A stretch of 64,000 nt of DNA from Osmia lignaria lignaria (taxonomy: Eukaryota; Arthropoda; Insecta; Hymenoptera; Megachilidae). The stretch is taken from positions 620,001 to 684,000 of the forward strand of contig NC_135032.1 in assembly GCF_051020975.1 (NCBI RefSeq), in the 5' to 3' direction. The notes beneath the pieces are model-generated. The model was not told the origin of the DNA. It worked only from the letters and a program-made list of their open reading frames with translations, and made no database searches. The position numbers and the translations under genes were made by a program. Shown here piece after piece: positions 13,342 to 26,881 of the stretch (its first letter is position 1; each line of letters starts with the position of its first letter).

Positions 13342-13633
13342 CATCTGATCAAAAAATATCATAGAACATAAAAAGTAGGAAACATAATTCCATACAAAAA
13401 AGGTCTCTTAACATTTTGCCATAGCTCTCTTCGTTTCCGAGATATTTGCAGATCTATCTCAAGGGAAGGGGCCTGACGGACACATTTCGAGATATTTCTT
13501 CTTCTTGTTGTTCTTCTTCTGCACGCTAAGCTGGAAGTGGCATTTGCAGCTCGCAATAGTGCAGAGTTATCTCAAAGAAAGGGGCCACGGTGTTTCTGTA
13601 TCTCTATTATGTTGGTGCGGCTTCGGAACTTTC

Positions 13634-16600
13634 AAATATCTTGATATATCTCGAGAACTACGCATCTGATCAAAAAATATCATAGAACATAAAAAGTCGG
13701 AAACTTAATTCGCTACAAAAAAGGTCTCTTAACATTTTGCCATAGCTCTCTTCGTTTCCGAGATATTTGCAGATTTATCTCAAGGGAAGGGGCCTAACGG
13801 ACATATTTCGTGATATTCCTTCTTCTTGTTGTTCTTCTTCTGCACAGCTAAACTGGAAGTGGCATTTCCAGGTCGCAATAGTGCAGAGTTATCTAAAAGA
13901 AAGGAGCCACGGTGTTTCTGTATCTCTATTATGTTGGTGCGGCTTCGGAACTTTTGAATATCTTGATATATCTCGAGAACTACGCATCTGATCAAAAAAT
14001 ATCATAGAACATAAAAAGTAGGAAACTTAATTCGCTACAAAAAGGTCTCTTAACATTTTGCCATAGCTCGCTTCGTTTCCGAGATATTTGCAGATTTATC
14101 TCAAGGGAAGGGGCCTAACGGACATATTTCGTGATATTTCTTCTTCTTGTTGTTCTTCTTCTGCACAGCTAAGCTGGAAGTGGCATTTGCAGCTCGCATT
14201 AGTGCAGAGTTATCTCAAAGAAAGGGGCCACGGTGTTTCTGTATCTCTATTATGTTGGTGCGGCTTCTTAACTTTAAATATCTTGATATATCTCGAGAAC
14301 TACGCATCTGATCAAAAAATATCATAGAACATAAAAAGTAGGAAACTCAATCCTCTACAAAAAAGGTCTCTTAACATTTTGCAATAGCTCGCTTCGTTTC
14401 CGAGATATTTGCAGATTTATCTCAAGGGAAGGGGCCTGACGGACATATTTCGAGATATTTCTTCTTCTTGTTGTTCTTCTTCTGCACAGCTAAGCTGGAA
14501 GTGGCATTTGCAGCTCGCAATTATGCAGAGTTATCTCAAAGAGAGGGGCCACGGTGTTTCTGTATCTCTATTATGTTGGTGCGGCTTCGGAACTTTTAAA
14601 TATCTTGATATATCTCGAGAACTACGCATCTGATCAAAAAATATCATAGAACATAAAAAGTCGGAAACTTAATTCGCTACAAAAAAGGTCTCTTAACATT
14701 TTGCCATAGCTCGCTTCGTTTCCGAGATATTTGCAGATTTATCTCAAGGGAAGGGGCCTAACGGACATATTTCGTGATATTCCTTCTTCTTGTTGTTCTT
14801 CTTCTGCACAGCTAAACTGGAAGTGGCATTTCCAGGTCGCAATAGTGCAGAGTTATCTAAAAGAAAGGAGCCACGGTGTTTCTGTATCTCTATTATGTTG
14901 GTGCGGCTTCGGAACTTTTAAATATCTTGATATATCTCGAGAACTACGCTTCTGATCAAAAAATATCATAGAACATAAATTGTAGGAAACATAATTCTCT
15001 ACAAAAAACGTCTCTTAACATTTTGCCATAGCTCGCTTCGTTTCCGAGATATTTGCAGATTTATCTCAAGGGAAGGGGCCTAACGGACATATTTCGAGAT
15101 ATTTCTTCTTCTTGTTGTTCTTCTTCTGCACAGCTAAGCTGGAAGTGGCATTTGCAGCTCGCATTAGTGCAGAGTTATCTCAAAGAAAGGGGCCACGGTG
15201 TTTCTGTATCTCTATTATGTTGGTGCGGCTTCTTAACTTTTAAATATCTTGATATATCTCGAGAACTACGCATCTGATCAAAAAATATCATAGAACATAA
15301 AAAGTAGGAAACTCAATTCTCTACAAAAAAGGTCTCTTAACATTTTGCAATAGCTCGCTTCGTTTCCGAGATATTTGCAGATTTATCTCAAGGGAAGGGG
15401 CCTGACGGACATATTTCGAGATATTTCTTCTTCTTGTTGTTCTTCTTCTGCACAGCTAAGCTGGAAGTGGCATTTGCAGCTCGCAATTGTGCAGAGTTAT
15501 CTCAAAGAGAGGGGCCACGGTGTTTCTGTATCTCTATTATGTTGGTGCGGCTTCGGAACTTTTAAATATCTTGATATATCTCGAGAACTACGAATCTGAT
15601 CAGAAAATATCATAGAAGATAAAAAGTAGGAAACTTAATTCTCTACAAAAAAGGTCTCTTAACATTTTGCCATAGCTCGCTTCGTTTCCGAGATATTTGC
15701 AGATTTATCTCAAGGGAAGGGGCCTGACGGACATATTTCGAGATATTTCTTCTTCTTGTTGTTCTTCTTCTGCACAGCTAAGCTGGAAGTGGCATTTGCA
15801 GCTCGCATTAGTGCAGAGTTATCTCAAAGAAAGGGGCCACGGTGTTTCTGTATCTCTATTATGTTGGTGCGGCTTCTTAACTTTAAATATCTTGATATAT
15901 CTCGAGAACTACGCATCTGATCAAAAAATATCATAGAACATAAAAAGTAGGAAACTCAATCCTCTACAAAAAAGGTCTCTTAACATTTTGCAATAGCTCG
16001 CTTCGTTTCCGAGATATTTGCAGATTTATCTCAAGGGAAGGGGCCTGACGGACATATTTCGAGATATTTCTTCTTCTTGTTGTTCTTCTTCTGCACAGCT
16101 AAGCTGGAAGTGGCATTTGCAGCTCGCAATTATGCAGAGTTATCTCAAAGAGAGGGGCCACGGTGTTTCTGTATCTCTATTATGTTGGTGCGGCTTCGGA
16201 ACTTTTAAATATCTTGATATATCTCGAGAACTACGCATCTGATCAAAAAATATCATAGAACATAAAAAGTCGGAAACTTAATTCGCTACAAAAAAGGTCT
16301 CTTAACATTTTGCCATAGCTCGCTTCGTTTCCGAGATATTTGCAGATTTATCTCAAGGGAAGGGGCCTAACGGACATATTTCGTGATATTCCTTCTTCTT
16401 GTTGTTCTTCTTCTGCACAGCTAAACTGGAAGTGGCATTTCCAGGTCGCAATAGTGCAGAGTTATCTAAAAGAAAGGAGCCACGGTGTTTCTGTATCTCT
16501 ATTATGTTGGTGCGGCTTCGGAACTTTTAAATATCTTGATATATCTCGAGAACTACGCTTCTGATCAAAAAATATCATAGACCATAAATTGTAGGAAACA

Positions 16601-17557
16601 TAATTCTCTACAAAAAACGTCTCTTAACATTTTGCCATAGCTCGCTTCGTTTCCGAGATATTTGCAGATTTATCTCAAGGGAAGGGGCCTAACGGACATA
16701 TTTCGAGATATTTCTTCTTCTTGTTGTTCTTCTTCTGCACAGCTAAGCTGGAAGTGGCATTTGCAGCTCGCATTAGTGCAGAGTTATCTCAAAGAAAGGG
16801 GCCACGGTGTTTCTGTATCTCTATTATGTTGGTGCGGCTTCTTAACTTTTAAATATCTTGATATATCTCGAGAACTACGCATCTGATCAAAAAATATCAT
16901 AGAACATAAAAAGTAGGAAACTCAATTCTCTACAAAAAAGGTCTCTTAACATTTTGCAATAGCTCGCTTCGTTTCCGAGATATTTGCAGATTTATCTCAA
17001 GGGAAGGGGCCTGACGGACATATTTCGAGATATTTCTTCTTCTTGTTGTTCTTCTTCTGCACAGCTAAGCTGGAAGTGGCATTTGCAGCTCGCAATTGTG
17101 CAGAGTTATCTCAAAGAGAGGGGCCACGGTGTTTCTGTATCTCTATTATGTTGGTGCGGCTTCGGAACTTTTAAATATCTTGATATATCTCGAGAACTAC
17201 GCATCTGATCAAAAAATATCATAGAACATAAAAAGTAGGAAACATAATTCCATACAAAAAAGGTCTCTTAACATTTTGCCATAGCTCTCTTCGTTTCCGA
17301 GATATTTGCAGATCTATCTCAAGGGAAGGGGCCTGACGGACACATTTCGAGATATTTCTTCTTCTTGTTGTTCTTCTTCTGCACGCTAAGCTGGAAGTGG
17401 CATTTGCAGCTCGCAATAGTGCAGAGTTATCTCAAAGAAAGGGGCCACGGTGTTTCTGTATCTCTATTATGTTGGTGCGGCTTCGGAACTTTCAAATATC
17501 TTGATATATCTCGAGAACTACGCATCTGATCAAAAAATATCATAGAACATAAAAAGT
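13634..17557 (+). repeat. 12-monomer higher-order repeat, copy 2 plus 64 bp
   Basis: Monomers start at 13767, 14088, 14409, 14731, 15053, 15375, 15697, 16018, 16340, 16662, 16984 and 17306. It carries the same four deletions and the same private bases as copy 1, for example ATAGACCATAAATTG at 12717 and 16577, and GATCTATCTC at 13451 and 17311. Identity ends at 17557, where GTCGG in copy 1 faces GTAGG here. After that the array switches to the 2182-type trio. Confidence 0.92.
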
Positions 17558-19557
17558 AGGAAACATAATTCCATACAAAAAAGATCTCTTAACATTTTGC
17601 CATAGCTCGCTTCGTTTCCGAGATATTTGCAGATTTATCTCAAGGGAAGTGGCCTGACGGACATATTTCGAGATATTTCTTCTTCTTGTTGTTCTTCTTC
17701 TGCACAGCTAAGCTGGAAGTGGCATTTGCGGCTCGCACTAGTGCAGAGTTATCTCAAAGAAAGGGGCCACGGTGTTTCTGTATCTCTATTATGTTGGTGC
17801 GGCTTCGGAACTTTTAAATATCTTGATATATCTCGAGAACTACGCATCTGATCCAAAAATATCATAGAACATAAATAGTAGGAAACGTAATTCTCTACAA
17901 AAAAGGTCTCTCAACATTTTGCCATAGCTCGCTTCGTTTCCGAGATATTTGCAGATTTATCTCAAGGGAAGGGGCCTAACGGACATATTTCCAGATATTT
18001 CTTCTTCTTGTTGTTCTTCTTCTGCACAGCTAAGCTGGAAGTGGCATTTGCGGCTCGCACTAGTGCAGAGTTATCTCAAAGAAAGGGGCCACGGTGTTTC
18101 TGTATCTCTATTATGTTGGTGCAGCTTCAGAACTTTTAAATATCTTGATATATCTCGAGAACTACGCATCTGATCAAAAAATATCATGGAACATAAAAAG
18201 TAGAAAACTTAATTCTCTACAGAAAAGGTCTCTTAACATTTTGCCATAGCTCGCTTCGTTTCCGAGATATTTGCAGATTTATCTCAAGGGAAGGGGCCTG
18301 ACGGACATATTTCGAGATATTTCTTCTTCTTGTTGTTCTTCCTCGGCACAGCTAAGCTGGAAGTGGCATTTGCAGCTCGCAATAGTGCAGAGTTATCTCA
18401 AAGAAAGGGGCCACGGTGTTTCTGTATCTCTATTATGTTGGTGCGGCTTCTTAACTTTAAATATCTTGATATATCTCGAGAACTACGCATCTGATCAAAA
18501 AATATCGTAGAACATAAAAAGTAGGAAACTCAATCCTCTACAAAAAAGGTCTCTTAACATTTTGCAATAGCTCGCTTCGTTTCCGAGATATTTGCAGATT
18601 TATCTCAAGGGAAGGGGCCTGACGGACATATTTCGAGATATTTCTTCTTCTTGTTGTTCTTCTTCTGCACAGCTAAGCTGGAAGTGGCATTTGCAGCTCG
18701 CAATTATGCAGAGTTATCTCAAAGAGAGGGGCCACGGTGTTTCTGTATCTCTATTATGTTGGTGCGGCTTCGGAACTTTTAAATATCTTGATATATCTCG
18801 AGAACTACGCATCTGATCAAAAAATATCATAGAACATAAAAAGTCGGAAACTTAATTCTCTACAAAAAAGGTCTCTCAACATTTTGCCATAGCTCGCTTC
18901 GTTTCCGAGATACTTGCCGATTTATCTCAAGGGAAGGGGCCTAACGGACATATTTCGAGATATTTCTTCTTCTTGTTGTTCTTCTTCTGCACAGCTAAAC
19001 TGGAAGTGGCATTTGCAGGTCGCAATAGTGCAGAGTTATCTAAAAGAAAGGAGCCAGGGTGTTTCTGTATCTCTATTATGTTGGTGCGGCTTCGGAACTT
19101 TTAAATATCTTGATATATCTCGAGAACTACGCGTCTGATTAAAAAATATCAGAGAACATAAAAAGTAGGAAACATAATTCCATACAAAAAAGGTCCCTTA
19201 ACATTTTGCCATAGCTCGCTTCGTTTCCGAGATATTTGCAGATTTATCTCAAGGGAAGGGGCCTGACGGACATATTTCGAGATATTTCTTCTTCTTGTTG
19301 TTCTTCTTCTGCACAGCTAAACTGGAAGTGGCATTTCCAGCTCGCAATCGTGCAGAGTTATCTCAAAGAAAGGGGCCACGGTGTTTCTGTATCTCTATTA
19401 TGTTGGTGCGGCTTCGGAACTTTGAAATATCTTGATATATCTCGAGAACTACGCATCTGATCAAAAAATATCATAGAACATAAAAAGGAGGAAACCTAAT
19501 TTTCTACAAAAAAGGTCTCTTAACATTTTGCCGTAGCTCGCTTTGTTTCCGACATAT
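17558..19557 (+). repeat. Transition segment reusing left-domain variants
   Basis: Monomers start at 17627, 17949, 18271, 18592, 18914 and 19236, preceded by the last bases of 17306. The first three copy the 2182/2504/2826 trio, but 18271 changes in mid-unit to the CGGCTTCTTAACTTTAAATATC form with its 1-bp deletion. It is thus a chimera of two variants. 18592 is the CGCAATTATGCAG type. 18914 begins TTGCCGAT after GAGATAC, a start variant also seen at 3148, 9263, 19880, 61410 and 62054. Confidence 0.85.
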
Positions 19558-22142
19558 TTGCAGATTTATCTCAAGGGAAGGGGTCTGACGGACATATTTC
19601 GAGATATTTCTTCTTCTTGTTGTTCTTCTTCTGCACAGCTAAGCTGGAAGTGGCATTTGCAGCTCGCAATAGTGCAGAGTTATCTCAAAGAGAGGGGCCA
19701 CGGTGTTTCTGTATCTCTATTATGTTGGTGCGGCTTCGGAACTTTTAAATATCTTGATATATCTCGAGATCTACGCATCTGATCAAAAAATATCATAGAA
19801 CATAAAAAGTAGGAAACTTAATTCTCTACAAAAAAGGTCTCTCAACATTTTGCCATAGCTCGCTTCGTTTCCGAGATACTTGCCGATTTATCTCAAGGGA
19901 AGGGGCCTGACGGACATATTTCGAGATATTCCTTCTTCTTGTTGTTCTTCTTCTGCACAGCTAAGCTGGAAGTGGCATTTGCACCTCGCAATTGTGCAGA
20001 GTTATCTCAAAGAGAGGGGCCACGGTGTTTCTGTATCTCTATTATGTTGGTGCGGCTTCGGAACTTTTAAATATCTTGATATATCTCGAGAACTACGAAT
20101 CTGATCAGAAAATATCATAGAAGATAAAAAGTAGGAAACTTAATTCTCTACAAATAAGGTCTCTTAACATTTTGCCATAGCTCGCTTCGTTTCCGAGATA
20201 TTTGCAGATTTATCTCGAGGGAAGGGGCCTGACGGACATATTTCGAGATATTTCTTCTTCTTGTTGTTCTTCTTCTGCACAGCTAAGCTGGACGTGGCAT
20301 TTACAGCTCGCAATAGTGCAGAGTTATCTCAAAGAAAGGGGCCACGGTGTTTCTGTATCTCTATTATGTTGGTGCGGCTTCGGAACTTTTAAATATCTTG
20401 ATATATCTCGAGAACTACGCAGCTGATCAAAAAATATCATAGAACATAAAAAGTAGGAAACTTAATTCTCTACAAATAAGGTCTCTTAACATTTTGCCAT
20501 AGCTCGCTTCGTTTCCGAGATATTTGCAGATTTATCTCAAGGGAAGGGGCCTGACGGACATATTTCGAGATATTTCTTCTTCTTGTTGTTCTTCTTCTGC
20601 ACAGCTAAGCTGGAAGTGGCATTTGCAGCTCGCAACAGTGCAGAGTTATCTCAAAGAAAGGGGCCACGGTGTTTCTGTATCTCTATTATGTTGGTGCGGC
20701 TTCGTAACTTTTAAATATCTTGATATATCTCGAGAACTACGCATCTGATCGAAAAATATCATAGAACATAAAAAGTAGGAAACCTAATTCTCTACAAAAC
20801 AGGTCTCTTAACATTTTGCCATAGCTCGCTTCGTTTCCGAGATATTTGCAGATTTATCTCAAGGGAAGGGGCCTGACGGACATATTTCGAGATATTTCTT
20901 CTTCTTGTTGTTCTTCTTCTGCACAGGTAAGCTGGAAGTGGCATTTGCAGCTCGCAGTAGTGCAGAATTACCTCAAAGAAAGGGGCCACGGTGTTTCTGT
21001 ATCTCTATTATGTTGGTGCGGCTTCGGAACTTTTAAATATCTTGAAATATCTCGAGAACTACGCATCTGATCAAAAAATATCATAGAACATAAAAAGTAG
21101 GAAACTTAATTCTCTACAAAAGAGGTCTCTTAACATTTTGCCATAGCTCGCTTCGTTTCCGAGATATTTGCAGATTTATCTCGAGGGAAGGGGCCTGACG
21201 GACATATTTCGAGATATTTCTTCTTCTTGTTGTTCTTCTTCTGCACAGCTAAGCTGGAAGCGGCATTTGCGGCTCGCACTAGTGCAGGGTTATATCAAAG
21301 AAAGGGGCCACGGTGTTTCTGTATCTCTATTATGTTGGTGCGGCTTCGGATCTTTTAAATATCTCGATATATCTCGAAAACTACGATTCTGATTAAAAAA
21401 TATCATAGAACATAAATTGTAGGAAACATAATTCTCTACAAAAAAGGTCTCTTAACATTTTGCCATAGCTCGTTTCGTTTCCGAGATATTTGCAGATATA
21501 TCTCAAGGGAAGGGGCCTGACGGACATATTTCGAGATATTTCCTCTTCTTGTTGTTCTTCTTCTGCACAGCTAAACTGGAAGTGGCATTTCCAGCTCGCA
21601 ATAGTGCAGAGTTATCTCAAAGAGAGGGGCCACGGTGTTTCTGTATCTCTATTATGTTGGTGCGGCTTCGGAACTTTTAAATATCTCGATATATCTCGAA
21701 AACTAGGCTTCTGATCAAAAAATATCATAGAACTTAAATTGTAGGAAACATAATTCTCTACAAAAAACGTCTCTTAACATTTTGCCATAGCTCGCTTCGT
21801 TTCCGAGATATTTGCCGATTCAGCTCAAAGGAACTGGCCTGACGGACATATTTCGAGATATTTCTTCTTCTTGTTGTTCTTCCTCTGCACAGCTATGCTG
21901 GAAGTGGCATTTGCAGCTCGCAATAGTGCAGAGTTATCTCAAAGAAAGGGGCCACGGTGTTTCTGTATCTCTATTATGTTGGTGCGGCTTCGGAACTTTT
22001 AAATATCTTGATATATCTCGAGAACTACGCATCTGATCAAAAAATATCATAGAACATAAAAAGTAGGAAACTTAATTCTGTACAAAAAAGGTCTCTTAAC
22101 ATTTTGCCATAGCTCGCTTCGTTTCCGAGATATTTGCAGATT
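19558..22142 (+). repeat. Diverged monomers without a close local duplicate
   Basis: Monomers start at 19558, 19880, 20202, 20524, 20846, 21168, 21490 and 21812. Private changes include CTTTGTTTCCGACATATTT before 19558, GCACCTCGC in 19880, GGACGTGGC in 20202, CTTCGTAAC in 20524, CACAGGTAAGC and CTTGAAATATC in 20846, AAGCGGCATT with GGTTATATC in 21168, and AACTAGGCTTC in 21490. I found no neighbouring block that shares several of them in order. This looks like an older interval that recent amplification has not overwritten. The GATTCAGCTC variant first appears here, at 21812. Confidence 0.8.
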
Positions 22143-23752
22143 TATCTCAAGGGAAGGGGCCTGACGGACATATTTCGAGATATTTCTTCTTCTTGTTGTT
22201 CTTCTTCTGCACAGCTAAGCTGGAAGTGGCATTTGCGGCTCGCACTAGCGCAGAGTTATCTCAAAGAAAGGGGCCACGGTGTTTCTGTATCTCTATTATG
22301 TTGGTGCGGCTTCGGAACATTTAAATATCTCGATGTATCTCGAAAACTACGCTTCTGATCAAAAAATATCATAGAACATAAATTGTAGGAAACATAATTC
22401 TCTACAAAAAAGGTCTCTTAACATTTTGCCATAGCTCGCTTCGTTTCCGAGATATTTGCAGATATATCTCAAGGGAAGGGGCCTGACGGACATATTTCGA
22501 GATATTTCTTCTTCTTGTTGTTCTTCTTCTGCACAGCTAAGCTGGAAGTGGCATTTACAGCTCGCAATAGTGCAGAGTTATCTCAAAGAAAGGGGCCACG
22601 GTGTTTCTGTATCTCTATTATGTTGGTGCGGCTTCGGAACTTTTAAATATCTTGATATATCTCGAGAACTACGCATCTGATCAAAAAATATCATAGAACA
22701 TAAAAAGTAGGAAACTTAATTCTCTACAAAAAAGGTCTCTTAACATTTTGCCATAGCTCGCTTCGTTTCCGAGATATTTGCAGATTTATCTCAAGGGAAG
22801 GGGCCTGACGGACATATTTCGAGATATTTCTTCTTCTTGTTGTTCTTCTTCTGCACAGCTAAGCTGGAAGTGGCATTTGCGGCTCGCACTAGTGCAGAGT
22901 TATCTCAAAGAAAGGGGCCACGGTGTTTCTGTATCCCTATTATGTTGGTGCGGCTTCGGAACTTTTAAATATCTCGATATATCTCGAAAACTACGCTTCT
23001 GATCAAAAAATATCATAGAACATAAATTGTAGGAAACATAATTCTCTATAAAAAACGTCTCTTAACATTTTGCCATAGCTCGCTTCGTTTCCGAGATATT
23101 TGCAGATTCAGCTCAAAGGAACTGGCCTGACGGACATATTTCGAGATATTTCTTCTTCTTGTTGTTCTTCCTCTGCACAGCTAAGCTGGAAGTGGCATTT
23201 GCAGCTCGCAATAGTGCAGAGTTATCTCAAAGAAAGGGGCCACGGTGTTTCTGTATCTCTATTATGTTGGTGCGGCTTCGGAACTTTTAAATATCTTGAT
23301 ATATCTCGAGAACTACGCATCTGATCAAAAAATATCATAGAACATAAAAAGTAGGAAACTTAATTCCCTACAAAGAAGGTCTCTTAACATTTTGCCATAG
23401 CTCGCTTCGTTTCCGAGATATTTGCAGATTTATCTCAAGGGAAGGGGCCTGACGGACATATTTCGAGATATTTCTTCTTCTTGTTGTTCTTCTTCTGCAC
23501 AGCTAAGCTGGAAGTGGCATTTGCGGCTCGCACTAGTGCAGAGTTATCTCAAAGAAAGGGGCCACGGTGTTTCTGTATCTCTATTATGTTGGTGCGGCTT
23601 CGGAACTTTTAAATATCTCGATGTATCTCGAAAACTACGCTTCTGATCAAAAAATATCATAGAACATAAATTGTAGGAAACATAATTCTCTACAAAAAAG
23701 GTCTCTTAACATTTTGCCATAGCTCGCTTCGTTTCCGAGATATTTGCAGATA
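22143..23752 (+). repeat. 5-monomer higher-order repeat, copy 1 (1,610 bp)
   Basis: Monomers start at 22134, 22456, 22778, 23100 and 23422. The stretch 22143-23844 equals 23753-25454 (1,702 bp) with no difference that I could see. Diagnostic bases are CACTAGCGCAG and GGAACATTTAAATATC in the first monomer, TATCCCTATT and CTCTATAAAAAACG in the third, GATTCAGCTC in the fourth with ACAAAGAAGG in its tail, and CTCGATGTATC in the fifth. Confidence 0.92.
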
Positions 23753-25454
23753 TATCTCAAGGGAAGGGGCCTGACGGACATATTTCGAGATATTTCTTCT
23801 TCTTGTTGTTCTTCTTCTGCACAGCTAAGCTGGAAGTGGCATTTGCGGCTCGCACTAGCGCAGAGTTATCTCAAAGAAAGGGGCCACGGTGTTTCTGTAT
23901 CTCTATTATGTTGGTGCGGCTTCGGAACATTTAAATATCTCGATGTATCTCGAAAACTACGCTTCTGATCAAAAAATATCATAGAACATAAATTGTAGGA
24001 AACATAATTCTCTACAAAAAAGGTCTCTTAACATTTTGCCATAGCTCGCTTCGTTTCCGAGATATTTGCAGATATATCTCAAGGGAAGGGGCCTGACGGA
24101 CATATTTCGAGATATTTCTTCTTCTTGTTGTTCTTCTTCTGCACAGCTAAGCTGGAAGTGGCATTTACAGCTCGCAATAGTGCAGAGTTATCTCAAAGAA
24201 AGGGGCCACGGTGTTTCTGTATCTCTATTATGTTGGTGCGGCTTCGGAACTTTTAAATATCTTGATATATCTCGAGAACTACGCATCTGATCAAAAAATA
24301 TCATAGAACATAAAAAGTAGGAAACTTAATTCTCTACAAAAAAGGTCTCTTAACATTTTGCCATAGCTCGCTTCGTTTCCGAGATATTTGCAGATTTATC
24401 TCAAGGGAAGGGGCCTGACGGACATATTTCGAGATATTTCTTCTTCTTGTTGTTCTTCTTCTGCACAGCTAAGCTGGAAGTGGCATTTGCGGCTCGCACT
24501 AGTGCAGAGTTATCTCAAAGAAAGGGGCCACGGTGTTTCTGTATCCCTATTATGTTGGTGCGGCTTCGGAACTTTTAAATATCTCGATATATCTCGAAAA
24601 CTACGCTTCTGATCAAAAAATATCATAGAACATAAATTGTAGGAAACATAATTCTCTATAAAAAACGTCTCTTAACATTTTGCCATAGCTCGCTTCGTTT
24701 CCGAGATATTTGCAGATTCAGCTCAAAGGAACTGGCCTGACGGACATATTTCGAGATATTTCTTCTTCTTGTTGTTCTTCCTCTGCACAGCTAAGCTGGA
24801 AGTGGCATTTGCAGCTCGCAATAGTGCAGAGTTATCTCAAAGAAAGGGGCCACGGTGTTTCTGTATCTCTATTATGTTGGTGCGGCTTCGGAACTTTTAA
24901 ATATCTTGATATATCTCGAGAACTACGCATCTGATCAAAAAATATCATAGAACATAAAAAGTAGGAAACTTAATTCCCTACAAAGAAGGTCTCTTAACAT
25001 TTTGCCATAGCTCGCTTCGTTTCCGAGATATTTGCAGATTTATCTCAAGGGAAGGGGCCTGACGGACATATTTCGAGATATTTCTTCTTCTTGTTGTTCT
25101 TCTTCTGCACAGCTAAGCTGGAAGTGGCATTTGCGGCTCGCACTAGTGCAGAGTTATCTCAAAGAAAGGGGCCACGGTGTTTCTGTATCTCTATTATGTT
25201 GGTGCGGCTTCGGAACTTTTAAATATCTCGATGTATCTCGAAAACTACGCTTCTGATCAAAAAATATCATAGAACATAAATTGTAGGAAACATAATTCTC
25301 TACAAAAAAGGTCTCTTAACATTTTGCCATAGCTCGCTTCGTTTCCGAGATATTTGCAGATATATCTCAAGGGAAGGGGCCTGACGGACATATTTCGAGA
25401 TATTTCTTCTTCTTGTTGTTCTTCTTCTGCACAGCTAAGCTGGAAGTGGCATTT
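23753..25454 (+). repeat. 5-monomer higher-order repeat, copy 2 plus 92 bp
   Basis: Monomers start at 23744, 24066, 24388, 24710 and 25032, running 101 bp into 25354. It carries the same diagnostic bases as copy 1 in the same order. Identity stops at 25455, where TTTGCGG in copy 2's first monomer faces TTTACAG. All units keep 322 bp, so the period is exactly 1,610. Confidence 0.92.
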
Positions 25455-26881
25455 ACAGCTCGCAATAGTGCAGAGTTATCTCAAAGAAAGGGGCCACGGT
25501 GTTTCTGTATCTCTATTATGTTGGTGCGGCTTCGGAACTTTTAAATATCTCGATATATCGCGAAAACTACGCTTCTGATCAAAAAATATCATAGAACATA
25601 AAAAGTAGGAAACTTAATTCTCTACAAAAAAGCTCTCTCAACATTTTGCCATAGCTCGCTTCGTTTCCGAGATATTTGCAGATTTATCTCAAGGGAAGGG
25701 GCCTAACGGACATATTTCGAGATATTTCTTCTTCTTGTTGTTCTTCTTCTGCACAGCTAAACTGGAAGTGGCATTTCCAGCTCGCAATAGTGCAGAGTTA
25801 TCTCAAAGAAAGGGGCCACGGTGTTTCTGTATCTCTATTATGTTGGTGCCGCTTCGGAACTTTTAAATATCTTGATATATCTCGAGAACTACGCATCTGA
25901 TCAAAAAATATCATAGAACATAAAAAGTAGGAAACTTAATTCTCTACAAAAAAGGTCTCTTAACATTTTGCCATAGCTCGCTTCGTTTCCGAGATATTTG
26001 CAGATATATCTCAAGGGAAGGGGCCTGACGGACATATTTCGAGATATTTCTTCTTCTTGTTGTTCTTCTTCTGCACAGCTAAGCTGGAAGTGGCATTTAC
26101 AGGTCGCAATAGTGCAGAGTTATCTCAAAGAAAGGGGCCACGGTGTTTCTGTATCTCTATTATGTTGGTGCGGCTTCGGAACTTTTAAATATCTTGATAT
26201 ATCTCGAGAACTACGCATCTGATCAAAAAATATCATAGAACATAAAAGGTAGGAAACTTAATTCTCTACAAAAAAGGTCTCTCAACATTTTGCCATAGCT
26301 CGCTTCGTTTCCGAGAGATTTGCATATTTATCTCAAGGGAAGGGGCCTGACGGACATATTTCGAGATATTTCTTCTTCTTGTTGTTCTTCTTCTGCACAG
26401 CTAAGCTGGAAGTGGCATTTGCGGCGCGCACTAGTGCAGAGTTATCTCAAAGAAAGGGGCCACGGTGTTTCTGTATCTCTATTATGTTGGTGCGGCTTCG
26501 GAACTTTTAAATATCTCGATATATCTCGAAAACTACGCTTCTGATCAAAAAATATCATAGAACATAAAAACTAGGAAACTTAATTCTCTACAAAAAAGGT
26601 CTCTTAACATTTTGCCATAGCTCGCTTCGTTTCCGAGATATTTGCAGATTTATCTCAAGGGAAGGGGCCTAACGGACATATTTCGAGATATTTCTTCTTC
26701 TTGTTGTTCTTCTTCTGCACAGCTAAACTGGAAGTGGCATTTGCAGCTCGCAATAGTGCAGAGTTATCTCAAAGAAAGGGGCCACGGTGTTTCTGTATCT
26801 CTATTATGTTGGTGCGGCTTCGGAACTTTTAAATATCTTGATATATCTCGAGAACTACGCATCTGATCAAAAAATATCATA

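Larger units (their letters stand above)
9774..13633 (+). repeat. 12-monomer higher-order repeat, copy 1 (3,860 bp)
   Basis: Monomers start at 9907, 10228, 10549, 10871, 11193, 11515, 11837, 12158, 12480, 12802, 13124 and 13446. The unit is 3,860 bp, i.e. 12 x 322 minus four 1-bp deletions: in CTACAAAAAGG at 9907, in AACTTTAAATATC at 10228 and 11837, and in GCACGCTAAG at 13446. Line-by-line comparison with the sequence 3,860 bp downstream showed no difference from 9774 to 13697. The left edge is a T/C difference in ACTTT(T/C)AAATATC. Confidence 0.92.
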
